From NCBI GenBank assembly GCA_021371855.1, contig JAJFVL010000061.1, positions 87,413 through 147,515 on the forward strand: a DNA stretch of 60,103 bases. Direction: 5' to 3'. Position 1 is the first letter of the stretch. Every line of letters begins with the position of its first letter. The notes under the pieces were generated by a model that was given only the letters and a program-made list of their open reading frames with translations, was not told the origin of the DNA and searched no databases. This document shows, piece by piece, positions 44,030 to 51,936 of this stretch. The DNA is from Bacteroidales bacterium. Lineage in GTDB: Bacteria; Bacteroidota; Bacteroidia; Bacteroidales; VadinHA17. Both the position numbers and the translations under genes were made by a program.

Positions 44030-46003
44030 ATGGCAAACTTCAGACCTAAATCTTTACCCTTTAATCTGCAGCTTTTATTGCTGGCATTTTTACCTGTTGC
44101 TGCTTCATCCCAGCCTTCTTCCGAGATGAAAAAGATATTTTCTCAGGCAGAGGCATATTATCTATACGAAGAATACGAATTAGCCAATCAATTGTACCTG
44201 CTTCTCGATACTCCGGACAATCTGAATATCAAGTACAAAATAGGATCCTGTTATCTTAACATACCTGGTGAAAAGGAAAAATCCATACCATATCTTGAAG
44301 AAGCTGTTAAAACTTCAAGTTATGATTCAAAGGCCGAATCATTTAAAGAAAAAAGAGCACCACTCGATGCCTATTTCCTGCTTGCAAAGGCCTATATGAT
44401 TAACAATCAACTTGAAAAAGGGCTCCTCACACTTCATACGTTTGATAAGCTCGCACAGGAAACAAAATCGAAAGGAGGTATGAAAAATGTCAATTTTGTT
44501 GATCAGCAGATTCAAGCCTGTAAAAATGCTATTCAGCTTAAGGAAAATCCTGTTGCTTTTGACAAAGCAGCACTTGGAGGCGATTTCAATTTGGGCTCAA
44601 TAAATGAAAACCCTGCTGTCAGCTTTGACGGGAATACTATAGTATATACTGAACGAAGAGGTATTGTCAATGTTATCTTTTTTTCAAAGAAAGAAAGAGG
44701 AAAATGGCAACCTCCAATCGAAATAACTTCTGAGATCAAAGCTGGAGAAGATTGCTCTTCGTGTTCCCTGAACAATGACGGCACTGAACTATTTCTCTAT
44801 AAAACTGATAATTACGATGGAGCAATATACTCTTCAAACTATGTAAATGGTGCCTGGACTCCAATAAAAATACTTAATAAAAATATTAATACTAAATTTT
44901 ACGAATCACATGCTTCTATTTCTTCTGATGGGAAGAAACTTTATTTTACGAGCAATAGGGACGGAGGACAGGGAAACCTCGATATCTACGTTTCTGAAAA
45001 GGATGCTTCAGGAGACTGGGGTCCTGCAATAAACCTGGGAGCTGCTATTAATACGCCTTATAATGAAGATACTCCCTTTATCACACAAAATGATTCTGTT
45101 TTGTATTTCTCCTCCGAGGGGCACCTTTCTATGGGGGGATATGATAATTTCAGAAGTCAGAGAATTGGAGATGCCTGGAAAACGCCTGTAAATCTTGGCT
45201 TTCCGATTAACACCACCGATAATGATATGTTCTTTCAACCAATAAATAACGGACTTAATGCTTATTATTCAATTATAACAGATTATAAAAAGAAGGACAT
45301 ATTCTATCTCAACCTGGCTGAAAAAGGAAACGCCGTTGACTACCAGTTGTTTGAGATAAAAGGAATATTCAGTCTTAAAGATACCACAGTAACCTTTGAT
45401 GAAAATTATTCTATTGATCTTATCAGCAAAAAGACAGGTGATACACTCGACGTCGGATTCCCAAACAAATACACAGGTTTATATAGTTTTTCTGTTATTC
45501 CGGGAGAATTCAAACTAGTCTACAAGGGGCAGGGATATTTTTCACAAACAATCGATACTGCCATTTTGCAGAATAGCCCGGATTTGGTTTTGAATATAGA
45601 TGTAACACTTGAGAGGGACAGCTCTGTAGAATTAACACCACCCCCTACTCCACCCCAGATAATCTATGAAAAGATCGATCTCTCAGATATACCTGCTGTT
45701 GACATTGTTGACACAAGCATTCTGATCAGAAATATGAATGTTAATGACATCAGTGATAATAATGTTAAAGACTCTGATATTCTATATTATACTGTTCAGG
45801 TAATAGCACTTCATAATCCCGTTGATGTAACCTATTTTAAATACATTACCGACTTGAAAATAATGTATAATGATACCGATAAATTTTACAGATATACCAC
45901 AGGTAAATTTTCAACCAAGGATGAAGCTTATTCGTTAAAGTCAGAATTATTAAGAAAAGGATATCCAGCTGATATCTTTATTAAGAAAGTATCAAAAGAG
46001 TGA
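44030..46003 (+). CDS. PorE-like TPR/PD40/CRD protein with C-terminal SPOR domain
   Basis: This protein has 657 residues. A signal peptide (SLPFNLQLLLLAFLPVAASS) is followed by the TPR-like region (about 35-165, IKYKIGSCYLNIPGEKEKSI), the PD40 propeller (about 185-430, SSDGKKLYFTSNRDGGQG, SVLYFSSEGHLSMGG) and a CRD-like beta domain (about 440-530, IKGIFSLKDTTVTFDE). A Pro-rich linker (ELTPPPTPPQ) and a SPOR-like domain (about 590-655) end it. The SPOR call rests on YYTVQVIALHNP at its start, the RYTTGKFSTKDEAYSLKSEL block and GYPADIFIKKV at the end. SPOR domains bind glycan strands lacking stem peptides. TPR-propeller-CRD-SPOR parallels PorE's TPR-propeller-CRD-OmpA order with a different peptidoglycan-binding module. 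Confidence 0.78.
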   Translation: MANFRPKSLPFNLQLLLLAFLPVAASSQPSSEMKKIFSQAEAYYLYEEYELANQLYLLLDTPDNLNIKYKIGSCYLNIPGEKEKSIPYLEEAVKTSSYDSKAESFKEKRAPLDAYFLLAKAYMINNQLEKGLLTLHTFDKLAQETKSKGGMKNVNFVDQQIQACKNAIQLKENPVAFDKAALGGDFNLGSINENPAVSFDGNTIVYTERRGIVNVIFFSKKERGKWQPPIEITSEIKAGEDCSSCSLNNDGTELFLYKTDNYDGAIYSSNYVNGAWTPIKILNKNINTKFYESHASISSDGKKLYFTSNRDGGQGNLDIYVSEKDASGDWGPAINLGAAINTPYNEDTPFITQNDSVLYFSSEGHLSMGGYDNFRSQRIGDAWKTPVNLGFPINTTDNDMFFQPINNGLNAYYSIITDYKKKDIFYLNLAEKGNAVDYQLFEIKGIFSLKDTTVTFDENYSIDLISKKTGDTLDVGFPNKYTGLYSFSVIPGEFKLVYKGQGYFSQTIDTAILQNSPDLVLNIDVTLERDSSVELTPPPTPPQIIYEKIDLSDIPAVDIVDTSILIRNMNVNDISDNNVKDSDILYYTVQVIALHNPVDVTYFKYITDLKIMYNDTDKFYRYTTGKFSTKDEAYSLKSELLRKGYPADIFIKKVSKE

Positions 46004-46041
46004 AAACTATTATCAAATAGTCTGAAAAAATACTACTAGTC

Positions 46042-46560
46042 ATGAAATACAAAGAGATCAGGCTCAGAGCTTTGGAACCCGAAGACCTGGAACTTCTTTA
46101 TGATTGGGAAAACAATAACTCAAACTGGTTAATAAGCAATACTTTTACTCCATTCTCAAAATATACCCTGAAGAGGTATCTTGAAAATTCACATAAAAAT
46201 ATTTATGAGATAGGCCAGCTCCGGCTTATGATTGACCACATTCCCGATAAAATGACGATCGGTACCATTGATATTTTTGATTTTGATCCCTTTCATAAAC
46301 GAGCCGGAGTTGGAATCCTGATTGCCAACGAAGCTTACAGGAGAAAAGGTTATGCATCAATGGCATTAAACTGTCTGACAACTTATTGTTTTAAAACGCT
46401 TCAATTACATCAATTGTATTGTAATATTCTCGCAAACAACTGCGAGAGCATGGATTTATTTAAAAAGATTGGATTCGTCCAGGCCGGCATCAAGAAGGAC
46501 TGGATTAAAACAGCCGACGGATACCTTGATGAATATATATTTCAACTATTAAGCAAGTAG
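46042..46560 (+). CDS. GNAT family N-acetyltransferase
   Basis: This 172-residue RimJ/RimL- or SpeG-like acetyltransferase has the acetyl-CoA site signature in AYRRKGYASMALNCL (the R/Q-x-x-G-x-A/G pattern), preceded by RAGVGILIANEAY. The C-terminal block CNILANNCESMDLFKKIGF is also typical. The substrate may be a polyamine or a protein N-terminus; the sequence does not say. Its stop codon TAG is inside a perfect terminator stem (46557-46585). It follows the PD40 trio by 38 bases. Confidence 0.9.
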   Translation: MKYKEIRLRALEPEDLELLYDWENNNSNWLISNTFTPFSKYTLKRYLENSHKNIYEIGQLRLMIDHIPDKMTIGTIDIFDFDPFHKRAGVGILIANEAYRRKGYASMALNCLTTYCFKTLQLHQLYCNILANNCESMDLFKKIGFVQAGIKKDWIKTADGYLDEYIFQLLSK

Positions 46561-46585
46561 AGACCGTTGCTATTCCGGTCTCTAC
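46557..46585. terminator. Hairpin between convergent GNAT and GH20 genes
   Basis: GTAGAGACCG (46557-46566) pairs perfectly with CGGTCTCTAC (46576-46585). The left arm contains the GNAT stop codon. T-rich DNA follows about 9 bases later. It probably ends GNAT transcription; on the minus strand no A-to-T tract of note is present. Confidence 0.6.
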
Positions 46586-46598
46586 CTGGAAATTCTTT

Positions 46599-48260
46599 TT
46601 ATTTTTTTGCTGCCCTTGTATCGTAGTATTCTCCTTTAAAATAATTAAGTCCAATTGCATCATACCTCAATTTTGCTATATTGAACCGGGCAAGAAAATC
46701 CTCAAAATCCTTTTTATTGGCAGAAGTCCAGGCGGTCTCTGCAATAGCAAACATTCTTGGATAAGCCATATAGTCCGCTTGTTCAGTAGTAGGAATATAT
46801 TCTGTCCAAACGTTTCCCTGAATACCAAGAATATGTTTTTGTTCATCCTGAGTCAGTTCTGTTGGCATCGGATCATATGAATAAACTGCTTCAAGCGGCA
46901 AATAACCCCCAATTGCAAGTGGCTGACCTTCAGGTTCACACTGATAATAATCGAGATAAACAAAATTTGCAGGAGTCATTATGACATCATGTTTTTGTTT
47001 AGCAGCCTCTATACCACCAGCCGTTCCTCTCCACGACATAACGGTAGCTTCAGAGGCCAATCCTCCTTCAAGAATTTCATCCCATCCGATGAGTTTCTTC
47101 CCTTTTGAAATGAGAAACTTTTCGATACGGGAGATAAAATAACTCTGAAGCTCTTTCTCATCTTTTAATCCCTCCACTTTAATTCTTTTCTGGCATAGTG
47201 GGCACTTTTCCCAACGGATTTTTGGGCATTCGTCACCACCAACGTGGATATATTGTCCGGGGAAAAGAACTATAACTTCAGAAAGCACATCCTCAAGAAA
47301 ATTAAAAGTTTCGTCTTTCCCTGCGCAATAAACATCAGGTACTACGCCCCATTTAGTATAAACTTCAAACTTACCTCCCGTGCATGACAACTCAGGATAT
47401 GCAGCTAAAGCGGCTAAAGCATGACCAGGCATCTCTATTTCGGGGATTATTGTAACGAACTTCGATTTAGCATAAGCAACAACATCTTTAATCTCTTCCT
47501 GGGTATAAAATCCGCCATAATGCTGGCCATCAAAAGTTTCTGGTTTTCCGCCAAGATGGCCAACAAGTGTTTCTTTCCTGAATCCGCCTACTTCAGCAAG
47601 CTTCGGATATTTTTTTATTTCAATCCTCCACCCCTGATCATCAGTAAGGTGCCAGTGAAAAGTATTCATCTTATGAAGTGCCAAGATGTCAATATATCTT
47701 TTAACATAAGAGACAGGAAAAAAATGACGGCAAACATCCAGATGCATTCCCCTGTATACAAATCTTGGTTCATCTTTAATTTCACAAGCCGGAACAGAAA
47801 GTGTGAGCCCCTCAACAATTTTTGCATTCTCTATTTCCACAGGAAGAAGTTGTCTGATGGTTTGAACCGCATAAAACAATCCTACTGCTGATTGAGCTTT
47901 TACAATAATTTTCCCGGGAGTAACATTAAGTGTATAACCTTCTTTATTGGTCATTGCGGTATCTAAAGACATAAATACTGAACCAGCTGATGGTTTTTTG
48001 CTTTTCACAACCGGGAGGGACCATCCTGTAGGATTTTTAACCAGCGAAGCAAGATAATCTGCAGCAAGTTTCGTTTCTTCAGTTAGCTCGGGAAGGATGA
48101 TCTTCGTTTTGGCTGTGAATACAAATTTTCCATTCATTTCAACCAGGGAAGCCGGTGCAGGTATGACTGAATAACTGTTTTTATCATTTGGCCCCGAATC
48201 AGTACAACAAACGCAGATCAATAATAATGTTACAGAAAGAAAAAATAAAGTCTTTTTCAT
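46599..48260 (-). CDS. GH20 beta-N-acetylhexosaminidase lipoprotein
   Basis: This 553-residue exported glycosidase removes terminal beta-GlcNAc or GalNAc. A lipoprotein-like signal (MKKTLFFLSVTLLLICVCC) precedes a GH20b domain (about 28-150) and the catalytic barrel (about 150-520). Key motifs are RGMHLDVCRHFFPV, NTFHWHLTDDQGWRIEIK and the catalytic Asp-Glu in HVGGDECPK, with a C-terminal Trp in VMSWRGTAGGIEAAKQ and NVWTEYIPT. Substrate-assisted catalysis by the Asp-Glu pair is the family mechanism. Likely substrates are peptidoglycan fragments or host/environmental glycans. The gene converges with the GNAT gene. Confidence 0.92.
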   Translation of the reverse strand: MKKTLFFLSVTLLLICVCCTDSGPNDKNSYSVIPAPASLVEMNGKFVFTAKTKIILPELTEETKLAADYLASLVKNPTGWSLPVVKSKKPSAGSVFMSLDTAMTNKEGYTLNVTPGKIIVKAQSAVGLFYAVQTIRQLLPVEIENAKIVEGLTLSVPACEIKDEPRFVYRGMHLDVCRHFFPVSYVKRYIDILALHKMNTFHWHLTDDQGWRIEIKKYPKLAEVGGFRKETLVGHLGGKPETFDGQHYGGFYTQEEIKDVVAYAKSKFVTIIPEIEMPGHALAALAAYPELSCTGGKFEVYTKWGVVPDVYCAGKDETFNFLEDVLSEVIVLFPGQYIHVGGDECPKIRWEKCPLCQKRIKVEGLKDEKELQSYFISRIEKFLISKGKKLIGWDEILEGGLASEATVMSWRGTAGGIEAAKQKHDVIMTPANFVYLDYYQCEPEGQPLAIGGYLPLEAVYSYDPMPTELTQDEQKHILGIQGNVWTEYIPTTEQADYMAYPRMFAIAETAWTSANKKDFEDFLARFNIAKLRYDAIGLNYFKGEYYDTRAAKK

Positions 48261-48328
48261 GTCGTCGTATTTTTGATAAATAGATTAGTACCAAAATTAA
48301 TAAAACTTGTTTTTAAAAATAACAATTA

Positions 48329-48469
48329 TCACCATAATGAGTAGACCAGTAATAAGTCTTTTCCCTTTTTTTGCAGGAAGTTAACATCATCTGACCATGC
48401 AACGCCAGTGTCATAAGCGATAAACGTAACAGGATCAATTTGTACACATAAAGTATCTACCGGAGACAT
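48329..48469 (-). CDS. Small ORF (46 residues) downstream of rlmN, possible remnant
   Basis: This ORF is not on the main list. It starts at the ATG at 48469, 17 bases after the rlmN stop, and encodes MSPVDTLCVQIDPVTFIAYD, with about 26 more residues ending LLLVYSLW. The stretch of mixed hydrophobic and charged residues reads like coding sequence, and an in-frame stop lies five codons before the ATG. It may be a short translated gene coupled to rlmN or the end of a lost gene. I do not recognise a family. Confidence 0.25.
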   Translation of the reverse strand: MSPVDTLCVQIDPVTFIAYDTGVAWSDDVNFLQKKGKDLLLVYSLW

Positions 48470-48486
48470 CCTGTTTCCGGATCAGG

Positions 48487-49503
48487 CTATTTCAATCCCA
48501 TGGCCAGAAGGCCGCATGCTGCAGAGATATCTGCTCCTCTCGATTTTCGGATTGAAGCAGAGATACCTGAAACAACAAGATTATGCTTGAAGTACTGCAT
48601 TCTTTCAGCAGAGGCAGAAGTCATTGCATCATTGCCAATTCGATGATAAGGCAACAGGTTAACTCTTATTATTGAATTTTTTAACAGAGTTTTAAGCTCT
48701 TCAAGGTGTTTATCTGAATCATTTACATCCTTTATCATCACATATGCAACGCTCAACCTTCTTTTTTTCTTAGCCTGATAATTTTTCATCATCTCAATTA
48801 TCTTATGCACAGGAAATCTCTTTTCAACAGGGACAACATTTTCTCTCTCGTCCTTAAACGGGGAATAAAGGCTTAAAGTAAGGTTACAGTCTGAGCTATC
48901 AAGGAATTTTTGAATACCCGAAGTTATGCCCACGGTCGAAACCGTTACATTCCTGTGACTCAGCGCCAGTCCCCATTCTGCTGTTATTATCTCACATGCT
49001 TTAAGCACATTATCCAGATTATCCATTGGTTCACCCATACCCATAAATACAACATGGGAAATCTTTCCGGCATCAGGGATACTGATTATCTGATTTACTA
49101 TCTCTCCTGCTGTAAGGTTACCATGGTAGCCGTACCTTGCAGTCACACAAAAAGGGCATCCCATCCTGCAACCCGACTGAGTCGAGACGCATACGGTATT
49201 TCTTTTATTATCAGGAATATAAACCGTTTCAAATTTCTTTCCTGTTTCAGTTATGAAGAGGTACTTTACTGTTTTATCAGATGACACTTCAGAAGAAACA
49301 GGTGCAAAAATCCCGATACCAGTCTTTGCATCAAGCTCTTCTTTTAGTTTTTTTGGGATTTTCTCTATTTGTGATATGTCGGTAATTCTCTTTTTATATA
49401 TACTGTTACATATTGAAATTGCATGACCGGACCTAAATCCGGAAGGTCCGATGAGTCTGTCTATTTCATCTGCTGTTAAACCACAAAGATTTTTTCTATC
49501 CAT
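48487..49503 (-). CDS. rlmN: RlmN-family 23S rRNA (adenine-2503-C2) methyltransferase
   Basis: This radical SAM enzyme of 338 residues methylates C2 of A2503 in 23S rRNA and of A37 in some tRNAs, using a methyl-Cys. The N-terminal part (MDRKNLCGLTADEIDRLIG) is HhH-like. The radical SAM motif is CRMGCPFCVTARYG (CxxxCxxC), followed by the MGMGEPMDNLDNVLKACE block. The second catalytic Cys is in RGADISAACGLL near residue 330, in the position of E. coli C355. Typical family members have SLHAPNDELR; here the matching block reads SLYSPFKDER, so this may be a divergent paralogue. It diverges from the flavodoxin-ferredoxin gene. Confidence 0.87.
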   Translation of the reverse strand: MDRKNLCGLTADEIDRLIGPSGFRSGHAISICNSIYKKRITDISQIEKIPKKLKEELDAKTGIGIFAPVSSEVSSDKTVKYLFITETGKKFETVYIPDNKRNTVCVSTQSGCRMGCPFCVTARYGYHGNLTAGEIVNQIISIPDAGKISHVVFMGMGEPMDNLDNVLKACEIITAEWGLALSHRNVTVSTVGITSGIQKFLDSSDCNLTLSLYSPFKDERENVVPVEKRFPVHKIIEMMKNYQAKKKRRLSVAYVMIKDVNDSDKHLEELKTLLKNSIIRVNLLPYHRIGNDAMTSASAERMQYFKHNLVVSGISASIRKSRGADISAACGLLAMGLK

Positions 49504-49598
49504 AATCGTCAGATATTTGCAAAAATAAACCGATTATCAATATCTTAGTAATTAATATTGCATGACAGGAGCGTATTCTTTAATAATCTTCCGCATAA

Positions 49599-50687
49599 AT
49601 GGATAATTGGAAATCCTTATATATATATTTCATATCAGGAACCGGAAACGCGCGTATTTCATCCGAATGGATCGCAGAAGAGGCACGGAAAAGAGGACTA
49701 AAAACTGTTGTACAGCAAATCGACAGACTGGAAAATATAGTTATGCCGTCAGCTGATGAAAAGCCATTGATAGGTTTTGCTTTCCCTACCCATGGTTTTA
49801 ATGCAGCTCCTATAATGCTCAGGTTTGTTGCAAGCTTTCCTCCCGGATTATGCAAGGAAGTTTTTCTTCTTAATACCCGTGCAGGGATGAAGCTTTACAA
49901 GTTATTTATGCCCGGATTAAGCGGGGTGGCTTTATTGCTTCCTGCATTTATTCTAAGGCTGAAAAAATACAAATGCATCGGATTCAGGTCTGTTGATCTT
50001 CCATCAAACTGGATTCCTCTTCATCCCGGACTAAGGATAAAAGTAATCGAATCGATTTTTATACGATGCGAAAAGATCGTCAGAAATTTCGCGAATAAGA
50101 TCCTTTCAGGGGAAAAAGTATACAGTGGTCTCTTCAGTCTCCCGGTTGACCTGATAATTAGTCCAGTTGCATTTGGATATTATGTGGCAGGAAGATACTT
50201 TCTTTCAAAAACATTTGTTGCAAACTATAAATGCAACAATTGCGGCTTATGCATAAAAGAGTGTCCTACTTCTTCAATTAAACTTGTTGGAGGCAGACCA
50301 TATTGGAAATTATCATGCGAAAGTTGCATGAGGTGTCTTAATCATTGCCCAAAGAGAGCAATTGAGGCTGCGCATGGTATGGCAGTTGTTTTCTGGATAA
50401 TATTTACAACAGTAAACACTCAGATAATTTTACTTCTGATAAACGTTCTGAATATTCAGCCGAAGGTTTGGTGGTGGCGAATAACTGCTGATATTCTAAG
50501 CATTGGAGGAATGATATTAATAGTAACTCTTCTCTACAGAATAATGCATTATATTATAGGATTAAAACCTGTAAATTATCTGGTCAGGTTTACATCACTA
50601 ACTGCATTGCCTTTCTGGAGAAGATACACTTATTTAAAAAATAATAAAAAGTATATTTGTTATAATAAAGAAGTAACAACCTTCTGA
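49599..50687 (+). CDS. EFR1-like flavodoxin-ferredoxin protein with C-terminal membrane helices
   Basis: This 362-residue electron-transfer protein has an N-terminal flavodoxin-like domain (about 6-190, YFISGTGNARIS as the FMN phosphate loop, FAFPTHGFNAAPIM) and two 4Fe-4S motifs (CNNCGLCIKECP and CESCMRCLNHCP, about 205-255). Two or three hydrophobic segments then follow (FWIIFTTVNTQIILLLINVL, IGGMILIVTLLYRI) with a basic tail. EFR1 proteins normally stop after the ferredoxin part at about 260 residues; the membrane extension is unusual. It should pass electrons between flavin and clusters at the membrane. The partner and direction are unknown. A DUF6786 gene follows 13 bases later. Confidence 0.85.
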   Translation: MDNWKSLYIYFISGTGNARISSEWIAEEARKRGLKTVVQQIDRLENIVMPSADEKPLIGFAFPTHGFNAAPIMLRFVASFPPGLCKEVFLLNTRAGMKLYKLFMPGLSGVALLLPAFILRLKKYKCIGFRSVDLPSNWIPLHPGLRIKVIESIFIRCEKIVRNFANKILSGEKVYSGLFSLPVDLIISPVAFGYYVAGRYFLSKTFVANYKCNNCGLCIKECPTSSIKLVGGRPYWKLSCESCMRCLNHCPKRAIEAAHGMAVVFWIIFTTVNTQIILLLINVLNIQPKVWWWRITADILSIGGMILIVTLLYRIMHYIIGLKPVNYLVRFTSLTALPFWRRYTYLKNNKKYICYNKEVTTF

Positions 50688-50700
50688 CAGAAATCTAATA

Positions 50701-51936
50701 ATGAAAACAATTAAAATATTAATAATAGCTTTACTGGTAATTACTTCATGTACCGGTTCTTATCAGGTAAAAAAATTAAAACAAGAAGTCATGGCAATAG
50801 ACAGTACAAAACTATACGGTTATAACAGGGATTTCCTGAAGAAACATGTGAATATAATAGAATTGAAAAATTCCAGTTCTGCAATCATTGTGGTGCCGGC
50901 GTGGCAGGGAAGAGTTATGACGAGTACTGCTGAAGGAGATACCGGTTTTAGTTTCGGATGGATTAACCAGGATCTTATTGCATCTGGAAAGACTCTTACT
51001 CACATAAATCCTTTCGGAGGCGAAGAGAGGTTATGGCTTGGACCCGAAGGAGGCCAGTATTCCATTTTTTTCAAGAAAGGAAAACCATTTATTTACGATG
51101 AATGGCAGACTCCTTCATTTCTTGACACTACCCCCTATGAAATTATCGCATCAACTGATTCCTCAGCATTATTCAGGACTGATGTTACTACAGAGAATTA
51201 CAGCGGAACCATACTTAAGCTGCGGATAGAAAGGGAGGTTACTCTTCTGACTGAAAAAATGATAGCCAGCCAGACGGGTATAGACATAAACGGATTAAAT
51301 TGTGTTGCGTACCGGTCGGAAAACACAATCATTAACCAGGGAGATAAAGAATGGAAGAAGGAAACTGGTCTTCTTTCTATATGGATGCTAGGTATGTTTA
51401 ATCCTGCTCCTTCTGTTGTTGTTGTCGTTCCGGTTAAGTCAGGTGACGAGAACCTTATTGGTCCGATAGTGAATGATAATTATTTTGGTAAGATTTCAAA
51501 TGACAGGCTCAAAATAGCCGGTAATCACATATTTTTCAAAGCAGATGGGAAAAGCAGGGGTAAGATAGGATTTCCTCCTTTAAGGTCAACAGGCATAATT
51601 GGAAGTTATGATTCAGATAATAAAATTCTTACTATCCTGATGTGCAAATTACCAGAAGGTAAGAACGAATATGTTAATTCAGCATGGCAGTTACAGGAAA
51701 ATCCCTATTCGGGTGATGCAATTAATGCGTACAATGACGGTCCTCTGGAAAACGGATCGCAGATGGGCCCATTTTATGAAATTGAGACCTCCTCACCGGC
51801 TGTAGAACTTAAACCGGAAGAAAGTCTCAATCATATTCAGTTTACCATGCACCTTACGGGAGACGTCAAAGATCTCGACAAGGTATCACGCAGAGTATTA
51901 GGTGTCAGCCTTGAGGAGATCAGCAGTGCTTTCTAA
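50701..51936 (+). CDS. DUF6786 family lipoprotein
   Basis: This 411-residue lipoprotein has signal MKTIKILIIALLVITSC (Cys17). The mature part is one large beta-sandwich domain with recognisable blocks (IIVVPAWQGRVMTSTAEG, GFSFGWINQDL, HINPFGGEERLWLGPEGGQ, RSTGIIGSYD) matching DUF6786. The fold and the GGEERLWLGPEGG motif resemble galactose-mutarotase-like sugar-binding proteins, but no catalytic residues are clear. It is probably at the outer membrane and may bind glycans. It is co-directional with the flavodoxin gene, and its last 4 bases overlap the convergent M3 peptidase gene. Confidence 0.82.
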   Translation: MKTIKILIIALLVITSCTGSYQVKKLKQEVMAIDSTKLYGYNRDFLKKHVNIIELKNSSSAIIVVPAWQGRVMTSTAEGDTGFSFGWINQDLIASGKTLTHINPFGGEERLWLGPEGGQYSIFFKKGKPFIYDEWQTPSFLDTTPYEIIASTDSSALFRTDVTTENYSGTILKLRIEREVTLLTEKMIASQTGIDINGLNCVAYRSENTIINQGDKEWKKETGLLSIWMLGMFNPAPSVVVVVPVKSGDENLIGPIVNDNYFGKISNDRLKIAGNHIFFKADGKSRGKIGFPPLRSTGIIGSYDSDNKILTILMCKLPEGKNEYVNSAWQLQENPYSGDAINAYNDGPLENGSQMGPFYEIETSSPAVELKPEESLNHIQFTMHLTGDVKDLDKVSRRVLGVSLEEISSAF

